DNA of 64,000 nt from Norana najaformis (lineage: Eukaryota > Annelida > Clitellata > Crassiclitellata > Hormogastridae). The notes beneath the pieces were generated by a model. It was not told where the DNA came from. It saw only the letters and a list, made by a program, of their open reading frames with translations, and made no database searches. Shown here piece by piece: positions 46,098 to 57,916 of the stretch; position 1 is the stretch's first letter; each line of letters begins with the position of its first letter. The stretch covers positions 9,316,202-9,380,201 of the forward strand of contig OZ029919.1 of assembly GCA_964023275.1 (NCBI GenBank), in the 5' to 3' direction. The translations under genes were made by a program, and so were the position numbers.

Positions 46098-46532
46098 TAG
46101 AGATGAGCACGGGCCGAGAAATCGCGGCCCGGCCCTGCCTGCGTCGAGCAGGGCCCGGCCCGGCCCGCGTCGTAAAAATTGTGGCTAAATTGTGGCTAAT
46201 CGGCATGCCCTGTCCTGTTTGTTTAATGTTCCCTTATTACTTCCTCAGTGTGAGTAAGTGTTAGACATTTTAAAATGCTAATTTAAACTTACCAAATGAA
46301 CAAAATCTAATAGCAAACTATTGCAACAGCAGCTTTGCACAAGGACTGAGGATTGTGAAAAGCAACATTTAGAAATGCGGGCCGAAACTTCTCGGCCCTG
46401 CCCTGCCCTGCCCATCCCTGCCCTGCCCTGTCCTGCCCATCCCTGCCCTACCCTGCCCTGCCTTGTCCTGCCCAGCCCGCCACCAACTCGGACCAGGTCG
46501 CCAAGTCCGGCCCAGCCCAATGCTCATCTTTA
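46098..46532 (+). mobile_element. hAT-type MITE, 435 bp, with 8-bp target duplication
   Basis: Left end TAGAGATGAGCACGGGCC and right end (reverse complement) TAAAGATGAGCATTGGGCTG form terminal inverted repeats. GCTCAAAG flanks both sides exactly (46090-46097 and 46533-46540), the 8-bp duplication expected of hAT transposition. The subterminal regions are GC-rich, with a CCCTGCCCTGC-type array at about 46400-46475. No transposase, so non-autonomous. Confidence 0.88.
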
Positions 46533-46540
46533 GCTCAAAG

Positions 46541-47215
46541 CAAATTTTTTCAACTTACAGAACTGTAAACATGGTTTGTTCGGCACAGGAATTATGAAAT
46601 GCCTTAAAATTGAAGGAAAAGACATTGTCTCACATTTCTGCAGTTACTGTGTATATCCCTCGCACTCATAACATCCCAATTCATTTCACTGATGCTAATG
46701 TTAGCGTTCACATAAGGCACGTGGTTTCATTTCCTCAAAATTCTCTTTACTTGAAGACGATTACTCAACCATTGAAACATATCACAGTTATTCAACCCAT
46801 CATTCTTTCATTCATCCACGAAAGCGGAACACAATGTCATTCAGCATCTCATTTATTTCGTACCTGCATTTAGCAAATACAGAAACTGCAGAATTGCCAT
46901 TGAAGGCGATAACAGCGATTGAGATGAGATGTTCGGTCGACCGTTTTGTAATAATTAATGGTCGATATGAAGCGGCATTAGCGAAACACAGCAATGAGCG
47001 TTTACGATTCTTAAGAATAGAAGGACGTCTTGCTTCAAACACCATTAATCCTCGATGCTAGCTGTGCACCTTTAATGCGTCGCCTGGCTCGTCCAAGACA
47101 TGTCATCTGGCATTTAGGACACGCCCGATGCATGCGGAGAGGGAAGGCAGGGCAGCCGTCACTCGACCATCTATAGACCCAGGGCTTATCAGTCCTGCTT
47201 GGAAATGACCTCACG
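46541..47215. other. Intergenic sequence, nothing recognised
   Basis: Unique AT-rich sequence with only short ORFs. Confidence 0.55.
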
Positions 47216-47219
47216 AACG

Positions 47220-47770
47220 ATAGATAGCTTCATAGGCCTGCAGACACTGACAGACACACAGAGAGACAGACACAGGCACCGGCACATGCAGGGACACAAA
47301 CAAAAAGGGCATTGAGTGAGAGGCAAGCATTCAGACAGACAGACATTTAGACTGACAGTCAGGTAGATAGACAGACAGACAAACACAGTGACGACAATAG
47401 GAAGATGAGCCAGACACATGAAGAAGATGAACACAGGGCGACAGCCGCGACATACATGAAAAACAAGAGAAACATAGAGCACGAGCGCAAAAATCAGAGC
47501 TGGACGTACGGTCAGAAAGATGGAAAGAGAGAAAGAATTAGAGAGAAAGTGACAGAGAACTAGAAACAGACACACATTGAGGCGATACCAATACATACAT
47601 ACACATATACTGAAATATAGCTTTCTAGAAAGACGAAGAAAGCTAAAATGAAACAAATCCGAAGTAGGAAAGATATGAATCTCGAGGAGGACGAAACCGG
47701 AGCTGGCATAAGAGGAGAAGAGAGGAGAGGAGATAAGCGGAGAAAGATACAAACACAAGAGATATGAAGC
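47220..47770. repeat. Purine-rich, strand-asymmetric tract
   Basis: About 550 bases dominated by A and G on the plus strand, including CAGACAGACAGACA-type repeats and GAGGAGAAGAGAGGAGAGGA near the end. The long pyrimidine-strand ORF is a composition effect. Confidence 0.75.
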
Positions 47771-47929
47771 ACGTGGTTCTTATCCTATAACTGCAGAAAC
47801 CCAGACGCCGGGTACTTGATAACTAAATCCTAGTCTTGCTTCTAATTCTGGTCCATGTCAGCACAGCATAGTATTTATTAAAGCAGAAACAGACTGGCGC
47901 CTCGTGCTTCGCCAGCACCTCCCCCAACC

Positions 47930-48480
47930 CACAACGGGGTCCAGATATGTAGCAGAGCCGCCCGCCCGCCCACTCAGTCACCAGGGCGTCCATCTTCCTT
48001 CCTCCCTCCCTCCCTCCCTGCCTTCCTCTCACCCACTGTCCTCCCACCCGACGGCGTGGCACTACTAGATCGCAGTCCAGCCTGCATATTCGTCTCCGCT
48101 GCTTTCGCTCGTCGCACGAGCTATTTGCTCAATCGACCGGCGACAATGACAAACGCTGAGAGGAATCCACGGACGAGTGGCGCTCACGCGGGATGCATGC
48201 GTGCCCCTCTGCCTCGGCCGACGGGCGGACGGGCGGACGGGCGGGCGGCCTCCCTCCAGACCCACAGCCCGGACCGACCGACCGAGCGCCCGCCTGTCGC
48301 TCCGCAGATCGATCTACCATCGACATGCGTCAGGTGTTCGTCCAACACGAATTTCCCGCCAGCGTCAGCCACACTTCATCCATCCGTCCATCCATCCGTC
48401 TGTACGCCCGCGAGGGTGTCGGTGCGTGCGGCTCCCCTTTTTTGGCTGACCGCAGCCGGGAGCGGACACATTAAGGATTC
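47930..48480. other. GC-rich, CpG-rich patch without a recognised gene
   Basis: Contains CCTCCCTCCCTCCCTCC and GGGCGGACGGGCGGACGGGC-like short repeats and (CATC)n. Overlapping ORFs occur on both strands, none with a recognisable domain. Could be a CpG island, a degenerate repeat or a non-coding RNA promoter. Confidence 0.5.
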
Positions 48481-48547
48481 GTGTTCGAAGATCTCTTACC
48501 CAGAGGTCGGATGGCAGGGTGGAGTGCAAGGGGGTGCTTCAGTAATG

Positions 48548-48965
48548 CACGATTTCTTTAAATTTCTTCAAACGGAGGCTAATGCACGTTTTCTTTAAAG
48601 TTTTTCAGACGAAGGCTGATGCACGTTTTCTTTAAAGTTTTTCAGACGAAGGCTAATGCACGTTTTTTTAAATTTCTTCAGACGGAGACTCTTTCTTTAA
48701 AGTTCTTCAGACGGAGGCTAATGCACGTTTTGTTTAAATTTCTTCAGACGGAGACTCTTTCTTTAAAGTTCTTCAGACGGAGGCTAATGCACGTTTTATT
48801 TAAATTTCTTCGGACTGAAGCTAATGCACGTTTTCTTTATATTTCTTCAAACGGAGGTTAATGCACGTTTTCTTTAAATTTCTTCGGACTGAAGCTAATG
48901 CACGTTTTCTTTATATTTCTTCAAACGGAGGCTAATGCACGTTTTCTTTACATTTCTCCAGACGT
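48548..48965. repeat. 37-39-bp minisatellite
   Basis: About eleven units with ATGCACGTTTTCTTTAAATT and TCTTCAGACGGAGGCTA, with variant units that drop the ATGCACG part. The 48-kb ORFs (phase continuous, FLQTEANARF-like) read through it, but this follows from unit length close to a multiple of three. Confidence 0.92.
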
Positions 48966-49274
48966 GCTGCAAAATGGACGCCCCGTCAGTGAGGGTTTTA
49001 AACAGATTAATAAACAAAGAAGTTCAGGACTGGGTGCTGCTATGAGTGATTCTTTTATGAAATGTAACCTAGGTCCTCGTGCAATGAAAATGATTTAGTC
49101 AAACTTCCAAAAATAAGAAACAATGAAACTGACATCAGCTCAACTGTATCGATGCGCTTCGGTTTAAATCCAGTTAGCTCTGCATTAGGCCAGTGCAATA
49201 TAAGTATTGTAGTTCTTTGACCCTGTAAAAGTAAAGTATCTCATATACCACAAGTCAGGCGTAGGGGAGGCGCT

Positions 49275-49515
49275 CATTTCCTTTTCTGAAAGCCCTTGAG
49301 CCGGCAATGGACGAATCCCAAAGTCCTGGACACGGGACCAGCACATCGCAGGGCTTGCTGTTCACTTCCCAGCTTACAACGGCACCACATTACACTGCTT
49401 GGCGACATAGGCACGTGTGTGCAAACAACTTGCCCAGAGTGGTTACAGGAGTCGAACCTGCAATTATATGATCATTGACCAAAAGCGTTACCGATAGACC
49501 ACCGTGCCGCTCACT
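49275..49515 (-). mobile_element. tRNA-derived SINE, second family
   Basis: Minus strand: GGCACGGTGGTCTATCGGTA (A box) and GCAGGTTCGACTCCTGT (B box) at tRNA-like spacing, then a body with TGGGCAAGTTGTTTGCACAC. The body differs from the 34.7-kb family. Confidence 0.75.
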
Positions 49516-50109
49516 TTGAATCTGGTTACAACGTATATTTACGTTTGGAAATGAATCAAGATGTTAACAGCCCATACAAAAGTTGAAAATCTGAAACCCC
49601 ATAAAACTTAATGCTTGTGCCAAACTGTCTCCGCCAGCCAGCACGAGACATTCGTACAGCAGATTTTTATTTGCAAGAGAGAAAATGCAAGTTAAGAACT
49701 ATTGCTGGAATGTAAAGTTCATCTAATTTTAACTAATCCAACAATCTATATGATGTCTGGATTATTTCCAAGAAACCGTCCAAATATATTATGAATTATG
49801 CGCTATTTAATGCCAACTGTATTCATATCTCCAGTATCTTCAGTATCTGGAGATACTGGAGATAGAAACAAATGGAAAAGGAGGATCCGTGTGGCTGACC
49901 CCTCCTTAAAATGGATTAATTCGAGCCAGAAGGTAAGAAGAAGTATTCATATGAAATCGTGTGAAAGAAGTTCTTTCCTTTCCACTCCGAATGGGTATCA
50001 TTATATCCTGTCTTGTCTTCTTATACAATTTACGCTACTGTTCTCTTTTACTAACATTTCGTTCTCTAATCAACGTCCTTTCTCTATTTCTCGTGACCTA
50101 TCTCAGTTA

Positions 50110-50455
50110 TCTACCTCACACCCTCTATCTATTACTCTTCAGACATACCATTCAAAACTGGTCTCATATTTTCAAAAAATCCTAACCCTGATCCATCCAA
50201 TCCGCTGCCTTCCCATTTCTCTCAGCCTAAACGCAACCCATCGCAACAGCTCCTTTCTCTCCTTCTCTCTCTCTCTCTATATATATATACTCGTATATAT
50301 CTATATATATATATATCTGGTCTTCTGACAACCCGCCTTTGTTCTTCCCATGGCATCTTCGGACAATCCCTCTGACTTGACGCAGCGCTCGTGAATAAGC
50401 TGGTCCCCTGTGCTTAGCTTTAAATTAGTGCTTTACGATTACGATTACGATCTTC
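50110..50455 (+). mobile_element. Diverged LINE 3' end, third copy of the (GATTAC)n-tailed family
   Basis: Clear similarity near the end: CTTGACGCAGCGCTCGTGAATAAGCTGGT and ACGATTACGATTACGAT. The pyrimidine-rich upstream part is only loosely alignable to 28200-28500, and a TATA microsatellite interrupts it at about 50278-50318. Confidence 0.6.
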
Positions 50456-51260
50456 CGTTCTCCTCTCCTGCTAATTGTTCGCGTTCACCTTCGAACATTG
50501 CAATTCATCCTATTCCTCAATTCTCTTTATAGTCCTGTCTTCCTCCTCCGTTGTCTTCCCTTTCATTTTTTCCTGCTCTTCATCTTTATTCCCTTTTTCA
50601 TTCCCTCTCATTCTTGTCTTCGACATCACTGTTCAAAACCTCGTTTTGTTACCCTTTTCTTTTCTGTTTCTTTTTCTCATACTGCTTTCCTCTCCCCCTC
50701 CTTGCGGTCCTCCTCCACATCCTCGTCGACCGTTCCTCTTCGTCCAGTCCCTCTCGCCGTCCTGTAGGCCGAAGGACTCTCGGCCGACGGCCTTATGTCC
50801 ACATCGTAGTGCCAGCCGGCGTCCAACGGGACACATTAGATAATGTTTACCGTATCACGACTCAATTAATGCGCGGCGCAACGAGTGCGCGGCCAAGTCA
50901 ACACAGGGACCGGACAGGAACCCTTCGACAGCCTACTTCTTATAATTCTTTCTCCGTCCGGGGATTGATTTACTGCCGTGTAGTGTAATTGAAGACTACT
51001 AGACATAGCGAAAATCCGGGGCGAGGACCGACTGAAGGACGGGTCTTGATTCTTGTTGAAGTTCGATCGAGAGGTGTACGCCCAGCCAACGGACGCACGG
51101 ACGGACGGACGGACGGATGGACGACTGCTATAAGGAAGCGACCGACACACCGATCCAGGAAAGTGCTTTGTTGAGTAAAGGAAATCCATAGACTGTGGCC
51201 GCTTCCTGACAGGAAACCGGCTTCAGAATGGCGCCCATTCAAGCCGCGTTGCTATAAAGC
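50456..51260. other. CT-rich tract grading into a GC-rich patch
   Basis: 50470-50760 is pyrimidine-rich (strand-asymmetric). 50760-51250 is GC-richer with a GGACGGACGGACGGACGGAT array at about 51095-51120. No gene recognised; the ORFs are compositional. Confidence 0.5.
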
Positions 51261-51769
51261 ACACTGCAAACGACGTACAACAAAGCAATCGTTGCAGAAT
51301 GTGTATAGGCCTACGTAAGGGAGGAGGCATCTGATAGTAGTAGCCCGTCTTCAGGCCCAGAAGATTGTCTTTCGCTGAAGCGACAGATCGAATATCGCAT
51401 TCGATACTTCGTGTAGGAATAAAGCCCGCGGTTTGTTACCTGATCCCCCAACTTGGAACTGACACGACATCGGATAGGCTGAATAAGACCTGAAGTAGGC
51501 TGACTAACATCTCAGTAAAGAAACACAGAAGTATAGAAGCTAAAGTAGTTAAGTTTATCAAAATATTTCTTTAAAATATGTAAACTGAGAGATCTTTTGA
51601 AAATATCTCTACCAACGATGAATTGAGGATATGCTATTGTTTAAGCGTTCAACTTCCATGAGTTTAACTTGCCTTTCTCTACTTCAGTTTCGTGTCTGTT
51701 TGTCTCTGTGTTGGAGACTTGGTTCCTTCAGTTACTGCAGCTGTAATTCAAACCCTATCAGTCGGTTAC

Positions 51770-51895
51770 CGTGGGACAATGTAACTGGTTCGTTAGACGA
51801 TCGCTTTTCAAATATGGATTGTGCGGGTTCGAGTCTTCTCTGAGACGGTAACTGCTAGGGATTTTGAGCAATAAAAGCGCTATAGCTTAGCGTCA
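51770..51895 (+). mobile_element. Short tRNA-derived SINE
   Basis: TGTAACTGGTTCGTTAGACG (A-box-like), GCGGGTTCGAGTCTT (B box) and an AAAAGCGCTATAGCTTAGCG tail within about 125 bases. A compact tRNA head joined almost directly to the common repeat tail. Confidence 0.65.
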
Positions 51896-51899
51896 ACGA

Positions 51900-53800
51900 C
51901 TTATGCTTGGCTTTAGGCAAGCTTATTGGAATTGAATTGAAGGCATTTATTGATTCAACAACAGTAGAACAAATACAAGCATTATGTAATAACAAGTTAT
52001 AGGCCTAAACGTTTTCTGGAGCTATACGGGTGTAAGAAATAAAACAAATAAATAAATAGTGAGGCCTCTAGGTATACTTTTCAGTCGACATAAGCATAAC
52101 GTGAAACTTAGTGTCAGACTTTGGGAATGGTATGTATCTCACGTGATCTAACTTACTACTTAGAATGATTGAGTCAACTTGAATTGTGCAATCGAAAATC
52201 GATTGGCAACATCTGGCATCAGAGCGATTCCAAAACAAACAGAATATTGTTCGATTCCGTTCTGATATGACAGATGTATGCTTTGTTGTTTTATGCTTAT
52301 GCAATATATTGAAAAATCTTTCCATAGGCGAAAGGTAGAAATATGATCATCAAAGATGCTACATGTGTTAACATTCCTGGACCCATTTGTGCCGAGTACA
52401 TTTGCATCAGTATCGACTTAATTTATTTTGCAGGCGTCAACGCCTCAAACCTCTGGGGCTCCAGACCACTGGCCGATCCAGAAGTTGGAAAAGTGGGAAT
52501 TGTCTTATTTTTCTTTGTAAAATTCATTCTCGCAACGTTTTCGCTTTAGTTCTCGTATTTTTCTTCTAACAATGTTATAATAGACATGACCCTTGCTTTA
52601 CAATTTTGTGGGCAACCCTTGCCGAAATCTTTTGGGGGCAACTCAGTGGAGTGCCTCCCCCTAGATCACATGAAAGCATTGCGATATTTTCTCCTGTACC
52701 CGCCCTTGCTCTAGGCACATGTGTAACTTACGCCTTCTTTAACCTAGTTACTAGGCGCATGCGACATCATACTTTAGGACTCAATCTTTTTTGAAAGATA
52801 TACCGTTGTTGAATTACTGCAGTTGTCTGAGTTTGCGCCTCAGTCGAAAAATCCTTCGACTTCGGGATCATACTTCTGATGAGCTTCCACAGAGACTTGC
52901 AAATAAGTGTATTGCCTTTACCTTTGAAAACTATATACATATATTGACGCTTTGTAAAATCTGTTGTTGATTATATAGATTTATATGTAGTCTACGTGTG
53001 TTTAGTCATTGATCTCAAGACTACAACTAATTTGGAACAAAGAAGCAAAACTGCCTATACATAATTGTAATAACTAGACTGATAGTTAAAGTCGTACAAC
53101 AAAGGGCCATGGGTGGTGGTCATGAGACAAGAATGCCCCTAAGTGTTTGAAAGAAAGAAATTAATAAATGGCTAAATAAACACTTAAATATTTAAACGAA
53201 GGAATGTTGCGATATCGATTTAACCTCAGTAATCTGTAAGTGTCTGAGCAAACACTTTTTGAAGCTAAATCTTTTGGCAGCCATTGACTAATTAGATTTG
53301 TCTGCGAACCTTTGGAACTTGAGTGGCTAAACGTTAGGTCAAGCGAAAACGGTCCAATTGTGCTTTAAATAATTTAATAACACTTACAAATGTCTTGTCA
53401 CTTGCGTTTCGTAGGCGAAGTCAATATAGGCCTAAGATTGCTCACTTTGTGTGTGGGTGAGCGGCGCACTTTTATCCTATTTATAACTTCTTTAGTTCTG
53501 ATTCATGCCCTACATTCTTAAAATATATTATGCAGTTCGACAGTCCACGAAACGTTCGTAGTCTCCTAGAAACAAAATACCTGGTAGCATAAGGCGGTCA
53601 TTGTTGCTTTTTACCGTAATATGCAGTCTCTATTGTAATAGAGTCAAACAGTGTTTGACTGTAGGCTGAATCACAATTTCGGGTCTTCAGGATTGCTTAC
53701 ATAATTAGTATTACTATGAGAGCTGATGCCATGGCATACCAGTTGTAGTTTCTGTATTAAACGAGAGTTCGTCAGTAATAATAACCCAAAGCCTTTCAAC
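51900..53800. other. Intergenic sequence, nothing recognised
   Basis: AT-rich, short ORFs only, no repeat or RNA gene recognised. Confidence 0.55.
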
Positions 53801-53805
53801 TACTC

Positions 53806-53945
53806 ACTTGTGGCAAAATTTCGAACACCAGAAATGAAGCCCTCTTGCGAATAAAAAGGCACTTTTCCTTTTCCGGTTGAAATCACAACATGAAATGAAA
53901 TCTTAATAATAATTAAAGCAGCTGTCACATTAGTAAATCTTAAAC
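53806..53945 (+). repeat. Direct repeat, copy 1
   Basis: Matches 54735-54870 over about 130 bases (GAACACCAGAAATGAAGCCC, CTCTTGCGAATAAAAAGGCA, AAGCAGCTGTCAC). Function unknown; diverged by many substitutions. Confidence 0.8.
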
Positions 53946-54734
53946 TGACAGCCCTAGTTTCCTTCTAAACAGGTCCTACTATTTAAACTAAACATAATTA
54001 ATATACACTAGACATGCATTTTGTTGGTAATTCGTTAAATAGTTATCTAGACAACGAGATAGTACCTTTTAAATACCTAAAAGTACTTAGGCTCATATGC
54101 ATATATCATCATACGATATACAACCATAATTTTTCCTATTTTTCTCTAGCTATCGGTGCATGCAACCAATTTCGACAAGGTTATTCACATCACATGGAAG
54201 ATTTGCTTAAGCACTTATTAGTTACATCACATATTTTTTAAACCTGCACGTGCAGTGCACATTTGCATCTTTACGAAGTTAAACACGTGGCATCGTGCAA
54301 ACGGAATATTGCTCGAGTGTGCGCTCAAGTAACTGAAGGAAATTCGAAGGAAAAAATCGTCTCAAGAGTTTTCGTCCGTCCGTCGCTTAGACAAACAGAG
54401 AGAGCTCTGCCTGTAGCGGCGTCTTCTGTCGTGCGACAAATTACTATCGCTTCCAGATTGGTTCCGGGTGAAGATGGTTCCGACTCCGCCTAATGTTGCT
54501 GCTAAGAGCCCGGCCCGTGGCACAACATGGTGAGGCAAATTTAAACTATGCTGTTATAGTGATAACAAATTTATGCTTGGTATTGAGCATTTAAATTTGT
54601 TTATTAGAAATAGTGCAACTTGTGTCAAAAGCTCTGAAACTCTGTGGGGTGAAAAAATTTACCCTGGTTAGCTAATACCCAAATATTAATTAATGTGGTC
54701 AGCTTCTGAACGTTAATTACAACAAAACGTGATT

Positions 54735-54870
54735 TTGACGAACAAAGTTTTGAACACCAGAAATTATGCCCTCTTGCGAATGGAAAGGCACTTATTCGCT
54801 TTCGCGTTGAAACCACAAGATGAAACAAAATCAGTTGTTTAAAACAGCTCTCATATTCTCAAATTCCGAT
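54735..54870 (+). repeat. Direct repeat, copy 2
   Basis: See the copy at 53806-53945. Same orientation, about 930 bases apart. Confidence 0.8.
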
Positions 54871-54969
54871 ATTTTCAAAAAAAGCAGCAGCAAACGGCTA
54901 TCTGATATCATCGGTCTTGTGAACTAAAACCAATGCTTTCGAGACTGCTTTCGTCTAGGTCCTGAATTG

Positions 54970-55270
54970 GCTTCACACCATCCTTGTATTTACTGCCAGC
55001 GCAGGTGCGCGCGTATCCATGTATGCGCAACAGCAACGTCTTGGGCGGATCAACCACTCAGCCCAACACACGCGTTCGTGCAACGCTTGTTGAAGCGACC
55101 GACGCTCGGGCACGTGATCTGCCGCCTCATGGCGGTAAGAGGTCGTTCGGGTACCCGACGAAGGAGGTCTGCCGTAACCCTGTGCAAGGCACGTGCATGC
55201 CGCCGTCGGGTGAAGGAGGAGATAGGGCGTGCGGCCATAGAATGATACGCGTCGCTGAACAATAGTGTCA
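54970..55270. other. GC-rich patch with overlapping ORFs
   Basis: About 300 bases much richer in CpG than its flanks, with open frames of 92-128 residues on both strands. None shows a known domain. Bidirectional openness points to composition rather than a gene. Confidence 0.35.
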
Positions 55271-55770
55271 CAAGCGATTGGGTCGAATGCGGAACACGAG
55301 CTGTCGGTAAAATAACGACAAGGTCGATATCTAAATACTGCAATTATGTACTCATGCATAGGCCTATGTCAAATTCAGGTTTGGTTTTGGACAACCATCG
55401 ACCAAACAATGTGTTAGATAAAATAGCTGTTTACGGCCAAGTGACGCTGATGTAGCGCCAAGCAGGGCTCCGAAATAGGGAGACTTGCTCTAGTCTTCGT
55501 ATATTTATGCGTAAGCGCTGTGAGCAGATTACGGGAATCGCAGGATTCTACTCAGCACCACTGTTGGAAAAAAATGCAGCTTCTTTTCCAGGGCCCTTAT
55601 GGGCTTTCAGGTCTCAATCCTCTGATTTATTACTTACCCCTAAACGGCAGGCCATCAGTTAATTCCATTTTCTAGCATCTAAGAAGAATTTTAGAATTAG
55701 TTTTATCCAATTAAATCCACCTGAAGAGGTATATTTATGAGGCATTTCGCTGTTTAAGTGAATCAGTATA

Positions 55771-55944
55771 AATGAATTCAAGTAATTTGCCACCAGTACC
55801 GTAGCGATAGTGGCTATATTTAAGAGATTTAAATCTCGGGCTAGCAAGGTCCCTACAAATGAATTCAAGTAATTTGCCACCAGTACCGTACCGATAGTGG
55901 CTATATTTAAGAGATTTAAATCTCGGGCTAGCAGGGTCCCTACA
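55771..55944. repeat. 87-bp tandem duplication
   Basis: Two units starting AATGAATTCAAGTAATTTGC with only two or three differences. Each contains the palindrome AGATTTAAATCT. It lies inside the first copy of the promoter/first-exon duplication. Confidence 0.92.
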
Positions 55945-56836
55945 CTGGGACCTTAAATGGCGTGGCGCCCATTCAAACGGGCAGCCGTGGTGAGGGATAT
56001 CACCCGATCAGTTCTTTGCAAAATAAGCAGGGTCGAGGTAATACGGTCGCTATATAAAACCGTGTACATTTACATTTATACTATATGCGAAGAAACAACA
56101 GCATTTCGATTAATAGAGTAATACATTTTGCATGAATAATAAACTTAAACATGCAGTCTTCTTGGGGCTTTCATTATGACCCTTGACCCTCTGCTCATCA
56201 AGAGGCGATTGATTGAGAAGTGCATGATAGTTATCCAGCATGCGGAAAAGCGTTATCTTTGGCTTGAAGTAAGTGCAATTTTGATAACTTAAGCAGTGGT
56301 ATTAGGATAGGAGGAATTTCAATTAGTCTAAGGCTTTTGTATTAGATGCGCCTCTGTATATCATCAGATGCAAAGACAGATTGACGAAACGTAATGCTCT
56401 CTGATAAAATCGTTAATCAACTGAAATAAATTAGAATATGAATTATGACTGGGCGTATTAAATTGTAGCGTTTATTGGAAACGACTTCTGTATAATTATA
56501 TGCTATGCTGTTAAACACGTATTACACACGTGACTGAGACCTCGCCAGGTAAAGATGAATCAATAGCTTTAGAAAAGATAGGCTTAATCCAGTAAAGCAT
56601 TGTTCTTTATCTGGTCTATAAACAATGTTAACTTTTCATAAATCTCTTAAATACAGAACTAGATGGTGAACTTACTTGTAATAGACCTACTTACTTGTAT
56701 ACAATGCTAAATAAATACATAAACACATGCATACAAAGAGTGACAGACTTAGACTGACAGACATACAGGCATACGTGCACATACACATACATAAAACCAT
56801 ATCTTGTTGTACGCATGATACAGTTCCGATGCGACG

Positions 56837-56911
56837 ATGCGGACTCTTTCCTTATTACTCATCCTGTTTGGATGCATATGTCAAGAAACATCGAATGCTC
56901 TGACTTCCAAG
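56837..56911 (+). CDS. Signal-peptide exon, copy 1
   Basis: ATG at 56837 gives 25 codons, MRTLSLLLILFGCICQETSN then ALTSK, ending at AAG|GTCAGT in phase 0. The paralogous exon at 63683 encodes a similar peptide with the same length and donor phase. An 8-bp duplication (ATGCGACG) just upstream creates an extra out-of-frame ATG at 56829. The next exon is not identified. The protease exon at 57917 needs a phase 1 partner, so at least one exon would have to lie between. Confidence 0.6.
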
Positions 56912-56999
56912 GTCAGTTTACTGATTCTTTGTTGTAACTTACAAAATCTTTGTGCATCTCTGCTCAGAAGCCGTCTAAACTTGACTTTAGCAAAACGAG

Positions 57000-57916
57000 G
57001 AATGTTTTCTAGAGATCTTATTAGATCTGTAAAGCGTATCGAAAAGAAAATTGAAAAATGTATCAATTGAGAGATTTGCAGCGGAAGTGAACATGAATTT
57101 TCAAAGTAATCTAGTTTTGGAACTTTATTTAGCACAACTATTTAATGCATAAGCCAACAAACAAAACTTTACTTCTAAGTAACAAACTCCAGTTCCTTTT
57201 GCGTGCTGCATTTGTTAACATGTAACGGGGAGAGTTTTTCAGTTAATGAGAATGGTAATTCATTAAACCCAATAGAAAATGTAGTATTTTAATTAGCCTA
57301 CTCTAACTCGTTGTAGGATGCTTCATATGCATCGCTTCTTGCTGTACAGTAACCAAAATGTTGCAACCAAAATGAAAATGTAGAAAACACAGATCTCAAA
57401 ATAAATTTCTTTGAAAATCTAAGAGAAATAAACTAACTATATAGCGCAAAATCAAGTGAGGCCCGCAAGAACTGTGTGGGTCAATGTATAATAGTTTTGA
57501 AGGCCATGCATCTAATATACTTCTTAATTGTTTATTTTAAACTTACACTGAATACTTACACGCCGATATAATAGAAGAAAATTATCTATTAGTACTTTTA
57601 ATAATGATGTCTAAAAATAGCAGATATTATTATTGTGGTTTCAAAATATTCTGTTAGAAATATCCTCTGTGTGGCCTAGAGGTAGACGGTTAATTGGGTC
57701 GTGTTTAAGAGGCTTAACATCGAAAAGTTTCCGACTGCAAGCCATAATAACACTGCTCAGTTGCCGGTCAGTCATGTCTGGTAGTGTGTTGCCACGCTAC
57801 TGTAACGACATACATTGTGAAGAGTTTTGTAGTTTGATATTTCAGAACAGTTGGCAGAACCTTGAAACTAAACCTAGAACCTTGAAACTTCAAACTATCT
57901 CACATTTTCTTAACAG
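57000..57916. other. Sequence between signal-peptide exon and protease exon
   Basis: Searched by eye for AHC and GWG protease motifs in all plus frames; none found. A tRNA-like stretch at about 57668-57740 (GTGTGGCCTAGAGGTAGACG) may be a degenerate SINE head. Confidence 0.45.

Larger units (their letters stand above)
55660..56915 (+). repeat. Diverged segmental duplication, copy 1 (promoter region + signal-peptide exon)
   Basis: Islands of similarity in the same order as 61950-63760: TTTTCTAGCATCTAAGAAG, the GAAGTGAAT segment, GAAAAGCG...ATTTTGATAA, ATAAAATCGTTAAT...GACTGG, CGCCAGGTAAAG, and the CAGTTCCGATGCG exon. A CCAG|GTAAAG donor-like site at 56545-56554 is conserved, suggesting an upstream non-coding exon. 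Confidence 0.7.

Noticed and set aside
48056-48598. 180-residue Arg/Pro-rich ORF
   Set aside because: GC-rich sequence is open in several frames on both strands, no domain or splice context; runs into a minisatellite.
49798-50328. 176-residue Ser/Leu/Phe-rich ORF
   Set aside because: Pyrimidine-rich composition explains it; ends in a TATA microsatellite.
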